NCBI RefSeq assembly: GCF_006716745.1
Contig: NZ_VFPP01000001.1
Location: 2,046,001 to 2,110,000, forward strand
Length of the DNA stretch: 64,000 nt
Direction of reading: 5' to 3'
Source: Saccharothrix saharensis
GTDB taxonomy: Bacteria > Actinomycetota > Actinomycetes > Mycobacteriales > Pseudonocardiaceae
Shown here: one piece after another, positions 17,713-26,861 of the stretch
How positions within the stretch are numbered: position 1 is the first letter of the stretch
Layout: every line of letters begins with the position of its first letter
Translations under genes and position numbers: made by a program
Notes under the pieces: generated by a model
The model's input: only the letters and a program-made list of their open reading frames with translations
Databases searched by the model: none
Told to the model about the DNA's origin: nothing

Positions 17713-18993
17713 CTAGTCGACGGAGTTCCGGCGGCCGAGGTCGGCCAGTGCGGTGACCGCTCGGGTGACGCCGTCTTCCGTGCGGATCTCGTCACCGAGT
17801 TCCCGTGCGCGCAGGCGCATCGCCGTGTCGTGCACGGCGATGCCGATCGCTTCGCCGAGCGTGGTGGCGGTGAGGTGTTGTCGGCGGATCGGTGGTGGTG
17901 CTACGCCGACGGCGTGTGCGCAGCGCGCCCAGTGCGGTTGGTCGGCGACGAACGGGCACACGACCTGCGGCACGCCGGCGGCCAGCGCGGCGGCGGTGGT
18001 GCCCGCTCCCCCGTGGTGCACGACCGCGCTCATCCACGGGAACAGCCACTGGTGCGGCGCATGGTCGATGACGTGGACGCCCGGTGCGGACGGTGGCGCG
18101 ATCCCACCCCAGCCGGTGGCCAGCACGGCCCGGACACCCGCCTCCCGGACCGCGTCGACGACGAGCCGGCCGGTGCGCGCGGCATCGCGACCGGCCATGC
18201 TGCCGAATCCCACGTACACCGGCGGAGGTCCGTCGGACAGGAAGTCCTCCAGGCCCGCCGGGGGTGTCCACGGCGTGTCGGGCAGGTACCAGAAGCCGGT
18301 GGTGCGCACGGTGCTCGGCCAGTCCGGGGCGACGGGTGTGATCAGCGGGCTGAACGCCTGCAACACCAGCCGGTCGCGTCCGTGCCGGTCGTGCAGCAGG
18401 TCGTGCCCGCCGCGGCGGCGCGCCAGTCCCAGCTGGTCGACCCGCCACCGGTCGGTGGTGCCGGCGTAGGCGCGCAGCATCGCGCCCACCGCGGCGTAGG
18501 AGGCGCGGTTGAGGATCTTCGGCAGCCTGGGCAGCGGCAGCATCGGACAGGGGAACGCCGCGGTGGGCACCCAACCCGGTTGCAGCGCGGCGAGCACCGC
18601 GGGGACGTCCAGCAGTTCGGCGACGTGCTGCGCGGGCACGGTCGGGGTGTGCACGACCACGTCGGCGGCCGACCCGCGGGCGATGCCGCCCAGGTCGCGC
18701 AGCACGTCGGCCATCAACGGCTTGATGCGGCGCGCGGTGCGCACGGCGGTGACCTTGCCGCGCAGCCCGCGGTAGCCGCCGTCGACGGCCTGCCGGAGCA
18801 GGGGGTCGTCGAGCAGCCGGTTCGGACCTTCGTCCAGCCCGGCGAACTCCACGTCCTGTCCCGCCGCCAACGCCGCCGCGGAGTGGGGTGCGGCCAGCAG
18901 GGCCCCGTGACCGGCGCGGCGCAGCGCCACGGCCAATGCGAGCATCGGCTGGACATCACCGCGCGTGCCGTGGGTGACCAACAGCGCCCTCAC
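17713..18993 (-). CDS. GT1-family glycosyltransferase (MGT/macrolide-type)
   Basis: A 426-residue GT-B glycosyltransferase. The N-terminus MRALLVTHGTRGDVQPMLALA is the acceptor-domain start typical of the UDP-glycosyltransferase/MGT family. The C-terminal donor-binding motif is VVHHGGAGTTAAALAAGVPQVVCPF. It probably moves an activated hexose onto a lipid, antibiotic or other small hydrophobic acceptor; the substrate is unknown. Its GTG start overlaps the stop of a TetR gene by 4 bases, so they form an operon. A truncated, mutated copy of its 3' half lies at 55.5 kb. Confidence 0.88.
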   Translation of the reverse strand: MRALLVTHGTRGDVQPMLALAVALRRAGHGALLAAPHSAAALAAGQDVEFAGLDEGPNRLLDDPLLRQAVDGGYRGLRGKVTAVRTARRIKPLMADVLRDLGGIARGSAADVVVHTPTVPAQHVAELLDVPAVLAALQPGWVPTAAFPCPMLPLPRLPKILNRASYAAVGAMLRAYAGTTDRWRVDQLGLARRRGGHDLLHDRHGRDRLVLQAFSPLITPVAPDWPSTVRTTGFWYLPDTPWTPPAGLEDFLSDGPPPVYVGFGSMAGRDAARTGRLVVDAVREAGVRAVLATGWGGIAPPSAPGVHVIDHAPHQWLFPWMSAVVHHGGAGTTAAALAAGVPQVVCPFVADQPHWARCAHAVGVAPPPIRRQHLTATTLGEAIGIAVHDTAMRLRARELGDEIRTEDGVTRAVTALADLGRRNSVD

Positions 18994-19601
18994 TTGCGCT
19001 CACCCCGATCGAGCTCAGCGAAGGTGCGCAGCCAGTGGTCGTCGGTGAACAGCCCGCCGGTCAGCATCTCCAGCCCGGCCCGCGCACCCCGGGTCGCCAC
19101 GGCCATTTCGGCCGGGTCCCCGGCCAGCACCCGCCCGACCTGTTCGTTCAGCACCAGTGGCGCGAGCTGCCAGGACACGTAGACCACGGCTCGAGCACGC
19201 GCGTCTGTCGTGGGGCGGACCCGTCCGGCGGCCTCGCCCTCGGCCAGCCACCGTTCGGTGCGCTCGACGATCCGGGCGAACAGGGCGTTGGCGGTGTCGG
19301 TGCCGTCGAGCAGAGCGCGGCCCAGATAGCGCCGCACCGGGGTAGCCGCGGCCAGCACCTCTGCCAGCGCCTCCCCGTCCAAGTCGTCGCCGCGGTCCAT
19401 GGCGGACAACACGTACTCGTCGCACGCCTGCCGCAAACCCTCCTTCGAGCCGAAGTGGTGCACCACCAGGGCCGGTGACACTCCGGCATCCGCGGCGATC
19501 GTCCGCATCGAAGAGCCGGCGACCCCGTCGAGGCCGAAACGCGCGAGGGCGGCGTCACGGATGCGGGCCCGCGCGGTCAAGTCCAACTCCGCTGAACACA
19601 T
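18990..19601 (-). CDS. TetR-family regulator
   Basis: A 203-residue repressor. The start MCSAELDLTARARIRDAALARF places the helix-turn-helix (TIAADAGVSPALVVHHFGSKEGL) in the usual first 60 residues. A variable ligand-binding helical domain follows. An inverted repeat TGAAC-GAAT-GTTCA lies 12 bases before the ATG, a likely autorepression site. The stop overlaps the glycosyltransferase start (GTGA), so the regulator and enzyme are cotranscribed. It probably senses a substrate or xenobiotic handled by the glycosyltransferase. Confidence 0.88.
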   Translation of the reverse strand: MCSAELDLTARARIRDAALARFGLDGVAGSSMRTIAADAGVSPALVVHHFGSKEGLRQACDEYVLSAMDRGDDLDGEALAEVLAAATPVRRYLGRALLDGTDTANALFARIVERTERWLAEGEAAGRVRPTTDARARAVVYVSWQLAPLVLNEQVGRVLAGDPAEMAVATRGARAGLEMLTGGLFTDDHWLRTFAELDRGERK

Positions 19602-19612
19602 GTACAGATCAT

Positions 19613-19626
19613 TGAACGAATGTTCA
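19613..19626. promoter_or_regulatory. TetR operator palindrome
   Basis: TGAACGAATGTTCA has perfect 5-bp arms TGAAC/GTTCA around GAAT and lies just upstream of the tetR start. Its size and position fit autoregulation of the TetR-glycosyltransferase operon. Confidence 0.6.
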
Positions 19627-19799
19627 GTCCGCGCCACGGCACGGCGCCGATCTTCATGTCGCCTTTGCGGGCCTGAGGTCGGATTCCCCGCAGGGATGTC
19701 ACACCCCGTACGGAGGTGAGGACGTGACGCGGCGGCGTCGCAGGCGGGACGACGCCGCGGCCCACCTCTCAGGTGCCGGTGTTCCGCGGTCGTCCGACG

Positions 19800-21890
19800 T
19801 CAGGGCTCGTCCTCTTCCAGTCCCAGCAGGGGCAGCAGGACGGCTTCCACGAGCGGTGCCATGGTGGCCGAGTAGGTCGCGCTGAGGTGGTTGTCGTCGA
19901 GGTAGACGAAGACGTTGCCGATGATCGCCGGGCAGGTCTCGTCCTCGCAGATGTAGTCGCTGAAGTCCGCGAACGACACGTTGGGCGGCAAGTCCGGGAG
20001 AGCCGCCCAGGGCGGCTCCGGCGCCCAGGGCGGCTCCGGCGCCAGCAGGTCGGCCCTGGGCGGCGCGCACGCCGCGGGGTCCGGGCCGTGGCCCGCGACG
20101 CACTCCGCCGGCGAGGAGGAGAACCGCGGGTTGTCCCGGACGGCCAGCAAGGGCAGCCCGATCAACGCCAGCTTGCGCCACTGGGCGACGAACCCCTCCG
20201 GCGTGGACTCGGTCAGCCCGAGGCGGACGTTGCGCGTGCCGTTGGCGATGACCAGGTCCGGCCGCAGCTCGTCGAGCTCGTCGACGAGGTCGGCGTTCCA
20301 CCGGGTGCACCGGGCGTCGCCGGGCATCGCGTCGGCGTCGGCCGAGAACGGGCAGCCGCCCTTGAGCATGAAGGTGATCTGCCAGTCCCTGGCCTTCGCG
20401 ATCGGCTCCAGCGCCGCCAGGTACTGCTGCATGTGCGAGTCCCCGACGACCGCGATCCGCCTGGCCGGCTCGGCGGAAGCGGGCGAAGTGCACACCTCGA
20501 GGTCTTGGGGGTTGCGCGGGGAGAACCGGCACGTGGCGCCCTCGACGTAGGCGAAATCGTCGCGCAGCGACACCAGCGGCGGGATCACGGTCGCGTCCTC
20601 GGAGCCCCAGTACTCGAAGTCGGGCATGCGGGCCAGGGCGCCGGGGTGGTCGTTGTCGTCGACCAGCAGCTCGTAGGAGGCGGCCTTGCGGTCACTGACC
20701 TCCTGCCACGCGAACGCGGCCAGCAGGACCGGCACCATCGCCGCCGCGCCGAGCACGTGGGCACGCCAGGCGCGGACCTCGCCGACTCGCGAACGGCGCA
20801 CCGGCACCTCGACCAGGTGGTGGGTCGCCACGGCCAGCGCGACCGACAGCCCGATCACCACCGCGCCCCCGAGCCACCCCACCTCCTGGCGCCCCCGCAC
20901 CACGAGGTAGAGCACCAGCACCGGCCAGTGCCACAGGTACAGCGCGTAGCTCAGGTCGCCGACGTAGCGGACCGGGCGGGCCGACAGCAGCCGATCGGCC
21001 CCCAGCCGGCTGCCCGTGGCACCGGCGGCGATGACGGCCGCGCCGCACAGCGTCGGCCACAACGCCGCCCACCCGGGGAACACGCTGCCGACCTTGAGCA
21101 CCAGCCCGCAGACGACCAGGCCCACGACGCCGAGCCACCCGAGCGCCACCCGCGCCCCCCTGCGCAGCGCCACCGAGTCCGCGGCCAGGGCCAGCAGGCC
21201 GCCCAGCGCGAACTCCCACACCCTGGTCAGCGAGTGGAAGTAGGCCAGCGGCTGGTCCGCCGCCGTCAGCACCACCGAGAACGCCAGCGAGCCGCCGAAC
21301 GCGACGACCAGCAACACGGCCACCACCCGGCGCACCCCGGTGGCGGCGCGACGGGCCACCCACGCGGCGGCGAGCACCAGGAGTGGCCAGACCAGGTAGA
21401 ACTGGCCCTGGATGGACAGCGACCAGTAGTGCTGGACGACGCTGGCCTCGTTGTGCCGGTTGAAGTAGTCGGCCGAGTCGGCGACCAGTTGCCAGTTCTC
21501 CAGGTACAGCGCCGCGGCGACGACCTCGCGGATGGTCTGGAACCAGCGGTTCTCCGGCAGCGCCACCACGCACACCGCGACCAGGACGAGCAGCACCGTC
21601 AACGCGGCGGGGAACAGGCGCTTGACCATCCGCCCCCACAGCGGGACCAATTCGACCCGGCCGCGCTCGGCCGCCCGCACCAACTGCCCGGTCACCAGGA
21701 ACCCGGAGATCAGGAAGAACACGTCCACGCCGCCGGACACCCGGCCCAGCCACACGTGGTAGACGACCACCAGCACTACCGCGAGCGCGCGCAGGCCCTG
21801 CAACTCCGGGCGGTAGCCGCGTGCACGCCCGGTGGTCGGCGCACCGGCGGGTGACACGGGCGCGCTCGGCGGGACGAGCGAGAACTTCAA
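19800..21890 (-). CDS. Acyltransferase-3 membrane protein with C-terminal SGNH domain (OafA/OatA-like)
   Basis: A 696-residue envelope O-acyltransferase. The TTG start (LKFSLVPPSAP) has CGGAG about 6 bases upstream. The N-terminal part (about 30-370) is the ten-helix acyltransferase-3 domain beginning YRPELQGLRALAVVLVVVYH, with the conserved His and Arg. An extracytoplasmic SGNH/GDSL domain follows, with VGDSHMQQYL and the C-terminal DDNHLSATYS (catalytic Ser and Asp-x-x-His). These proteins O-acetylate peptidoglycan, polysaccharide or secreted glycans; the substrate is unknown. A close paralogue is at 30.2 kb. The conserved leader motif lies 29 bases before the start. Confidence 0.85.
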   Translation of the reverse strand: MKFSLVPPSAPVSPAGAPTTGRARGYRPELQGLRALAVVLVVVYHVWLGRVSGGVDVFFLISGFLVTGQLVRAAERGRVELVPLWGRMVKRLFPAALTVLLVLVAVCVVALPENRWFQTIREVVAAALYLENWQLVADSADYFNRHNEASVVQHYWSLSIQGQFYLVWPLLVLAAAWVARRAATGVRRVVAVLLVVAFGGSLAFSVVLTAADQPLAYFHSLTRVWEFALGGLLALAADSVALRRGARVALGWLGVVGLVVCGLVLKVGSVFPGWAALWPTLCGAAVIAAGATGSRLGADRLLSARPVRYVGDLSYALYLWHWPVLVLYLVVRGRQEVGWLGGAVVIGLSVALAVATHHLVEVPVRRSRVGEVRAWRAHVLGAAAMVPVLLAAFAWQEVSDRKAASYELLVDDNDHPGALARMPDFEYWGSEDATVIPPLVSLRDDFAYVEGATCRFSPRNPQDLEVCTSPASAEPARRIAVVGDSHMQQYLAALEPIAKARDWQITFMLKGGCPFSADADAMPGDARCTRWNADLVDELDELRPDLVIANGTRNVRLGLTESTPEGFVAQWRKLALIGLPLLAVRDNPRFSSSPAECVAGHGPDPAACAPPRADLLAPEPPWAPEPPWAALPDLPPNVSFADFSDYICEDETCPAIIGNVFVYLDDNHLSATYSATMAPLVEAVLLPLLGLEEDEP

Positions 21891-21919
21891 GATCAACTCC
21901 GGGTGCGTCGGGTCGCGAA

Positions 21920-21944
21920 CGCCGACCAGGCTTCCCGGCACACC
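21920..21944 (-). promoter_or_regulatory. Leader motif copy B (acyltransferase 1)
   Basis: Minus-strand reading: GGTGTGCCGGGAAG followed by CCTGGTCGGCG. It is identical to copies A and D over 25 bases. It ends 29 bases before the TTG start of the acyltransferase. A TACGGT -10-like box lies roughly 35 bases upstream, so the motif would be in the 5' leader. CCGGG and CCTGG can form a short hairpin around AAG. Confidence 0.7.
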
Positions 21945-22055
21945 ACGCCGCCACCGACCGGTGACCGCGCCGCACACCGTATCGATGCGGGCAGCGCTTC
22001 CGTTACGCCGACCGTCCGGTTCGCGCTGCCCTCCGATCTGCGGCATCTTGTCGCG

Positions 22056-22082
22056 CGGAGCGCCGGGACGTCTGGTCGGCAC
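22056..22082 (+). promoter_or_regulatory. Leader motif copy F (variant form)
   Basis: CGGAGCGCCGGGACG followed by TCTGGTCGGCAC. It shares the CCGGGAnG-TCTGGTCGGC core with the other copies and, with copy E, the CGGAG prefix and an upstream GGCATCTT. The first ATG lies 48 bases downstream and opens a 40-codon frame in the divergent region before nhaA. Confidence 0.55.
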
Positions 22083-22130
22083 GCTCCGCCGCGCCGTGGT
22101 GGGGTGGTTCGTCGACGACGGGATCCCGCC

Positions 22131-22253
22131 ATGGCTCTCGTGCTCGCCTTCGGGTTGGTACTGCGCCCTGTTGTTCCTGCTGCCCCACCGATCGAGCGAC
22201 CCCGGATCCGGGGGTGGCCACTCCCGGTGACGGAAGGCACCTGGTGTTCATGA
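22131..22253 (+). CDS. Hypothetical short hydrophobic frame behind motif F
   Basis: Forty residues beginning MALVLAFGLVLRPVVPAAPP, with a hydrophobic N-terminus like a short membrane or secreted peptide. There is no strong ribosome site. Its position after motif F mirrors the short coupled frame after motif E at 32.4 kb, which is the main reason to list it. Confidence 0.28.
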   Translation: MALVLAFGLVLRPVVPAAPPIERPRIRGWPLPVTEGTWCS

Positions 22254-22324
22254 CGATGTGATCGACGGGTTCGGGCGTCGGCCCACGTCAGCGGGTACGG
22301 TCGGGGTGTTGCCCGCGCGGGCAT

Positions 22325-22349
22325 GGTGTGCCGGGAAGCCTGGTCGGCG
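22325..22349 (+). promoter_or_regulatory. Leader motif copy A (nhaA)
   Basis: GGTGTGCCGGGAAG followed by CCTGGTCGGCG, ending 30 bases before the GTG start of nhaA. A TACGGT -10-like box is at about 22298 and a GCCCGCGCGGGC self-complementary stretch lies just upstream of the motif. The geometry matches copy C. Confidence 0.7.
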
Positions 22350-22379
22350 ACGTGTTCCGCCTACCCCCGGGAGCCGCCC

Positions 22380-23672
22380 GTGCCTCGCGCCGCCGCCAAG
22401 TTGTTCGACCGGGGCACCTGGCCCGAGGCCAAGCGCATCGCCGACATCCTCCGACTGGAGACCGTCGGTGGGGTGATCATGCTGGTCGCCGCGCTGCTGG
22501 GCTTGGTGTGGGCGAACTCGCCGTGGGCGCCGGCGTACGAGGCGCTGCGCGGCTTCGAGTTCGGCATCGCCCCGCTGCACCTGGAACTCAGCGTCGGCCA
22601 CTGGGCTTCCGACGGGCTCTTGGCGATCTTCTTCTTCGTCGCGGGTCTGGAGCTCAAGCGCGAGTTCGTGGCCGGTGACCTGCGCGACCCGCGACGGGCG
22701 GCGGTGCCGGTGGCCGCCGCGTTCGGCGGGGTCGCGGTGCCGGCCGTGTGCTACGTCCTGGTCAACCTCGGCACCCCGGGCGCCGCGTCCGGGTGGGCGA
22801 TCCCGACCGCCACCGACATCGCCTTCGCCCTGGCGGTGCTGGCGGTGATCGGGCGGTGCCTGCCGAGTGCGCTGAGGACGTTCCTGCTCACCCTGGCCGT
22901 GGTGGACGACCTGATCGCGATCGTGATCATCGCCGTGTTCTACACCGACGACCTGGCCGTGACGCCGCTGCTGCTGACCGCCGTGCCGCTGGCGCTGTTC
23001 ACCGTGCTGGTGCAGCGACGGGTGCGCTCCTGGTGGCTGTTGCTGCCGCTGGCCGCGCTGACCTGGGGGTTCATGCACGCCTCCGGTGTCCACGCGACGG
23101 TGGCGGGCGTGCTGCTGGGCTTCGCCGTGCCGGTCATCCGCCGAGCGCCCGGCGAGGGTCCCGGACTGGCCGAGCACTTCGAACACCGCTGGCGGCCGCT
23201 GTCGACCGGCGTGGCGGTGCCGGTGTTCGCCTTCTTCGCCTCCGGGGTGGCCCTCGGCGGGTTCGACGGGTTCGTGTCGTCGCTGTCGGACACGGTCACC
23301 ATCGGCGTGGTGGTCGGACTGCTGCTGGGCAAGCTGATCGGCATCACCGCGGCCACGTGGTTGGTGTCCCGGTTCACCAGGGCCGAACTGGACGACGACC
23401 TGGCCTGGGTCGACGTGGTGGGCCTGGCGGTGCTGGGCGGCATCGGGTTCACCGTGTCGCTGCTGGTGGGGGAGCTGGCGTTCGGCGAGGGCACCCGGCC
23501 CTACGACGACGCCAAGATCGGCATCCTGCTCGGTTCGCTGCTGTCCGCGCTGGTCGCCACGGTGATCCTGCGCGCCCGCAACCGCGTCTACCGCCGCATC
23601 CACGAGGAGGAAACGCGGGACGAGGACCACGACGGCATCCCGGACGTGCACCAACGACCTGTTATTGACTAA
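22380..23672 (+). CDS. nhaA: Na+/H+ antiporter NhaA
   Basis: A 430-residue electrogenic sodium/proton antiporter. The GTG start (VPRAAAKLF) has GGGAG 6-8 bases upstream. Family motifs are visible: [37 protein letters not shown] and [15 protein letters not shown], the last with the two adjacent aspartates that carry ions. About 11-12 membrane helices and a charged C-terminal tail follow. It exports Na+ or Li+ for pH and salt tolerance. The conserved leader motif precedes it, suggesting co-control with the two acyltransferases. The stop overlaps the promoter of the next gene. Confidence 0.93.
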   Translation: MPRAAAKLFDRGTWPEAKRIADILRLETVGGVIMLVAALLGLVWANSPWAPAYEALRGFEFGIAPLHLELSVGHWASDGLLAIFFFVAGLELKREFVAGDLRDPRRAAVPVAAAFGGVAVPAVCYVLVNLGTPGAASGWAIPTATDIAFALAVLAVIGRCLPSALRTFLLTLAVVDDLIAIVIIAVFYTDDLAVTPLLLTAVPLALFTVLVQRRVRSWWLLLPLAALTWGFMHASGVHATVAGVLLGFAVPVIRRAPGEGPGLAEHFEHRWRPLSTGVAVPVFAFFASGVALGGFDGFVSSLSDTVTIGVVVGLLLGKLIGITAATWLVSRFTRAELDDDLAWVDVVGLAVLGGIGFTVSLLVGELAFGEGTRPYDDAKIGILLGSLLSALVATVILRARNRVYRRIHEEETRDEDHDGIPDVHQRPVID

Positions 23673-23692
23673 CAGTTGTTAGTGGATAACAC
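23665..23692 (+). promoter_or_regulatory. Promoter with TetR-type operator for the FAD monooxygenase
   Basis: A -35 TTGACT (23665-23670) and a -10 TAACAC (23687-23692) are separated by 16 bases. The palindrome ACTAACA-GT-TGTTAGT (23668-23683) covers the -35 and spacer. The expected start of transcription is at or next to the ATG at 23701, so the mRNA is probably leaderless. The TetR gene two frames downstream is the likely repressor. Confidence 0.72.
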
Positions 23693-23700
23693 TAGGCCGC

Positions 23701-25095
23701 ATGGTCGTAGCGGTGGTCGGTGCCGGTCCCACGGGTTTGGCGACGGCGTGCGCGCTGCGCGCACTCGGCACGGCGGTGCGGGTGGTGGACGCGGCGCAGG
23801 GCCCGGCGACGACGTCACGCGCGCTGGGGCTGCAACCACGTGGCAGCGAGGTGTTGGAGCGGCTCGGCGCGCTGGGCGACCTGCCGGCCAGGTCGGTGGG
23901 CATCCGACGGGTGGTCGTCCACGTCGGCGGTCGGCGTTCGGGCGAGGTGCGGGTGGGGCGGCCCACGGCCCTGGTGCGACGTCCCGGCTTGCTGGTGTCG
24001 CAGGCGGAGGTGGAAGCCGGGCTGCGCACGCGCCTGGCCGCGCTGGGCGTGTACGTCGAATGGGGCACGGCGGTCACCGGCGTCACGCAGGGCGATCACG
24101 GTGTCGTGCTGTCCACGGTGGCCGGTCCGGTCGACGCCGACTGGGTGGTGGGCTGCGACGGTGCGCACAGCGCCGTCCGCAAGGCGGCCGGCATCGGGTT
24201 CCCCGGCGTGCCGCTGGTCGAGAACTTCGTGCTGGGTGACGTCCGCGCGGAGTTGCCGCTGCCCCGCGACGCGGTAGGGGTGTGGGTGCGCGGTGCGGAG
24301 ATGTTCTCCGCGTTCCCGCTGCCCGGAGGGGTGTGGCGGTTCATGGCTCCCGCTCCGGGCACCGCCGTCGAGGACGTGCCGGAGTTCCTGACCCGGGCCG
24401 CGCTGCGCCACGCCGGAGTGCGGGTGCGGACCCGCCACGACTGGGTGTGGGTGTCGACCTTCCGGATCCACCGCCGGCTGGCCGAGACCTACCGGCGGGG
24501 CCGCGTGCTGCTGGCCGGGGACGCTGCGCACATCCACAGCCCGTTCGGCGGCCAGGGCATGAACACCGGGCTGGGTGACGCCGAGAACCTGGCGTGGCGG
24601 CTGGCGCTCGTGGCCTCCGGGCGCGCCGGTGACCGGCTGCTGGACGGCTACCAGGCCGAGCGCCGGCCCGTCGCCGAGGAGGTGCTCGGTGCCACGAGCG
24701 GCCTCACCGGGCTCGTGCTGGGCGAGTCCCCGGTGGCCCGACTCGTGCGCGACCGCGTGCTGTTCCCCCTGATGACCCTGCCCGTGGCGGAGAAGGTGAT
24801 CTGGGAACGGGCGTCCCAGCTGAGGACCGGCTACGCCCGCTCACCGCTCGGTCGGCGGCCCAGGGTCGGTGACCGGGTGCCGCGGTTCGCGGCGACCGAC
24901 CGGTTCGGCTGGACCCTGGCCGCACCGCGAAGCGACACCTTCGCCGGCCTCGCTCGCGGCGCACTCGGGGACGTCCGGCACGTGCACCGGGACGGCGACG
25001 CGCTGCTGGTGCGCCCGGACGGCCACCTGGCCTGGCGCGGCGAGCCGGAGCCGGACGCACTGCGCCGGGCGCTGGCGGTCATGCTTGACCGGTGA
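23701..25095 (+). CDS. FAD-dependent monooxygenase (class A, TetX/rifampicin-monooxygenase-like)
   Basis: A 464-residue flavoprotein hydroxylase. It shows the FAD dinucleotide fold GAGPTGLATA, the DG motif CDGAHSAVRK and the GD motif LAGDAAHIHSPFGGQGMNTGLGDA, in the order of PHBH-fold monooxygenases. A C-terminal thioredoxin-like tail is present in reduced form. These enzymes hydroxylate aromatic compounds or antibiotics using NAD(P)H and O2. The gene probably starts without a leader and overlaps the following tetR gene by 4 bases (GTGA). Inducible detoxification is likely; the substrate is unknown. Confidence 0.9.
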   Translation: MVVAVVGAGPTGLATACALRALGTAVRVVDAAQGPATTSRALGLQPRGSEVLERLGALGDLPARSVGIRRVVVHVGGRRSGEVRVGRPTALVRRPGLLVSQAEVEAGLRTRLAALGVYVEWGTAVTGVTQGDHGVVLSTVAGPVDADWVVGCDGAHSAVRKAAGIGFPGVPLVENFVLGDVRAELPLPRDAVGVWVRGAEMFSAFPLPGGVWRFMAPAPGTAVEDVPEFLTRAALRHAGVRVRTRHDWVWVSTFRIHRRLAETYRRGRVLLAGDAAHIHSPFGGQGMNTGLGDAENLAWRLALVASGRAGDRLLDGYQAERRPVAEEVLGATSGLTGLVLGESPVARLVRDRVLFPLMTLPVAEKVIWERASQLRTGYARSPLGRRPRVGDRVPRFAATDRFGWTLAAPRSDTFAGLARGALGDVRHVHRDGDALLVRPDGHLAWRGEPEPDALRRALAVMLDR

Positions 25096-25682
25096 CGACC
25101 GAGGCAGGGCGGGGAGGCTTGCGCGAGCAGCGCAAGGCGCGCACCCGCCGCGCGATCCAGGAGCAGGCGCTGCGGCTGTTCCTCGACCAGGGCTACGAGC
25201 GGACCACCGTGGAGGAGATCGCGGCTGCGGCGGGTGTGTCCCACATGACGTTCTTCCGCTACTTCTCCACCAAGGAAGCCGTGGTCGAGGACGACGACTA
25301 CGACCCTCTCATCGCCGAACTGGTCCGCGCCCGCCCCGCCGAAGAAAGCCCGCTCGAAGCGCTGCGTGCCGCACTGGGCACCGGTTTGGACGCCGTGCTC
25401 GACACCGACCGCGATGCCGTCTACGCCCGCACCCGGCTCGTCGTCACCACCCCGGCCCTGCGGGCGCGGCAGTGGCACAACACCGCCGCCACCGGCGACC
25501 TCCTCGCCGCCGCGCTCGCCGACCGCGAACGGCGACCGGTCGACCTGCGCCTGCGCGTGATCGCCGCGGCGGCCACCGCCGCCCTCACCACCGCCCTGAC
25601 CGCATGGGTCGAACGAGACGGCGTCGACGACCTGCGTTCACTGGTCGACCAGGCGTTCGCGGCCCTGGCGCAGGAGCCTTGA
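25092..25682 (+). CDS. TetR-family regulator of the monooxygenase operon
   Basis: A 196-residue repressor with a typical N-terminal HTH (RRAIQEQALRLFLDQGYERTTVEEI, then AGVSHMTFFRYFSTKEAVV). The C-terminal region fits the MftR-like/TetR_C_17 type. Its GTG start is coupled to the monooxygenase stop. It most likely binds the ACTAACA..TGTTAGT palindrome upstream of the operon and is released by the enzyme's substrate. A hairpin terminator follows. Confidence 0.88.
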   Translation: MTTEAGRGGLREQRKARTRRAIQEQALRLFLDQGYERTTVEEIAAAAGVSHMTFFRYFSTKEAVVEDDDYDPLIAELVRARPAEESPLEALRAALGTGLDAVLDTDRDAVYARTRLVVTTPALRARQWHNTAATGDLLAAALADRERRPVDLRLRVIAAAATAALTTALTAWVERDGVDDLRSLVDQAFAALAQEP

Positions 25683-25767
25683 TTTGCGCTCGGGCGACGA
25701 CGGGCCACCCATGGACCAAGTCCCCCTCCTCCGCCCGGCACCGCGCCGTTCCCGGCCCGGACGAGCA

Positions 25768-25828
25768 CACCGGAGCACGCCTCGGTCGGCAGTGCTCCGG
25801 TGCGGCGATCGGTCCCTCCAGGGGACCG
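25768..25828. terminator. Double hairpin between convergent genes
   Basis: Stem 1 pairs CACCGGAGCAC (25768-25778) with GTGCTCCGGTG (25792-25802). Stem 2 pairs CGGTCCC with GGGACCG (25810-25828). Placed between the converging tetR and SPFH genes, they probably terminate both transcripts. Confidence 0.65.
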
Positions 25829-25847
25829 CCCCGTGGTCGGGGACAGG

Positions 25848-26861
25848 TCAAGCGGGCGCGGTCACCCGGCCGGCGGTCTCGGCGTCCGCGGCCGCCTCCG
25901 CCGCGGCCTCCGCGGCCCGGTTCGCGTCGTCGGCGGCTCGGGCGGCGGCACCGTCGGTGGCGACGGCGGGCTCGTCAGCCGGGATCTTCGGCAGCACCTC
26001 GGTGAAGGCGCGGGAGACGCCCTGCAGCGCCGAGGTCACCTCGCTGGGGATCACCCAGAACGTGTTGCCGGGCCCCTGCGCCAACTGCGGCAGCATCTGC
26101 AGGTACTGGTAGGCCAGCAGCTTCGGGTCGGGATCGTTGCGGTGCACGGCCTGGAACACCTGGTCGATCGCCCGCGACTGCCCCTCGGCCTTGAGGATCT
26201 CCGCCGCCCGTTCACCCTCGGCGCGCAGCACCGCGGCCTGCTTGTCACCCTCGGCGGTCAGGATCTGCGACTGCCGCTGCCCCTCGGCGGTCAGGATGGC
26301 GGCGCGCTTGTCCCGCTCGGCGCGCATCTGCTTCTCCATCGCGTCCTTGATGGTCCGCGGCGGGTCGATGGCCTTGATCTCCACCCGGTTCACCCGCAAC
26401 CCCCACTTGCCGGTCGCGTCGTCGAGCACGCCCCGCAGTTGGCTGTTGATCGTGTCGCGGGAGGTCAGCGTGCTCTCCAGGTCCATCGAGCCGACCACGT
26501 TGCGCAGCGTGGTGACCGTCAACTGCTCCACGGCCTGCAGGTAGCTGGCGATCTCGTAGAACGCCGCACGCGGGTCGGTCACCTGGAAGTACAGCACCGT
26601 GTCGATCTCCACCACCAGGTTGTCCTCGGTGATCACCGGCTGCGGCTGGAACGACACCACCTGCTCGCGCAGGTCGATCGCCGGGTGCACCCGGTCGATG
26701 AACGGGATCACCACGTTCAGCCCCGGTTGCAGCGTGCGCTGGAACCGGCCCAGCCGCTCCACGTTGCGGGCCCGCGCCTGGGGCACGATCCTCACCGCGC
26801 TCAACACCACCAGCACCACCAGCAGCGCGATGACCACGGCGACGATCACTGAAGCTTCCAC
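25848..26861 (-). CDS. SPFH/Band 7 membrane protein (stomatin/paraslipin-like)
   Basis: A 337-residue membrane-scaffold protein. The GTG start (VEASVIVAVVIALLVVL) has GGAG 6 bases upstream and gives one N-terminal transmembrane helix. The SPFH domain follows: VPQARARNVERLGRFQRTL, GLNVVIPFIDRV and an Ala/Glu-rich coiled coil (AERDKRAAILTAEG repeats). The tail is Ala/Asp rich. It overlaps an NfeD-like gene upstream by 16 bases. SPFH-NfeD pairs organise membrane microdomains and quality control. The organisation is standard. Confidence 0.9.
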   Translation of the reverse strand: MEASVIVAVVIALLVVLVVLSAVRIVPQARARNVERLGRFQRTLQPGLNVVIPFIDRVHPAIDLREQVVSFQPQPVITEDNLVVEIDTVLYFQVTDPRAAFYEIASYLQAVEQLTVTTLRNVVGSMDLESTLTSRDTINSQLRGVLDDATGKWGLRVNRVEIKAIDPPRTIKDAMEKQMRAERDKRAAILTAEGQRQSQILTAEGDKQAAVLRAEGERAAEILKAEGQSRAIDQVFQAVHRNDPDPKLLAYQYLQMLPQLAQGPGNTFWVIPSEVTSALQGVSRAFTEVLPKIPADEPAVATDGAAARAADDANRAAEAAAEAAADAETAGRVTAPA

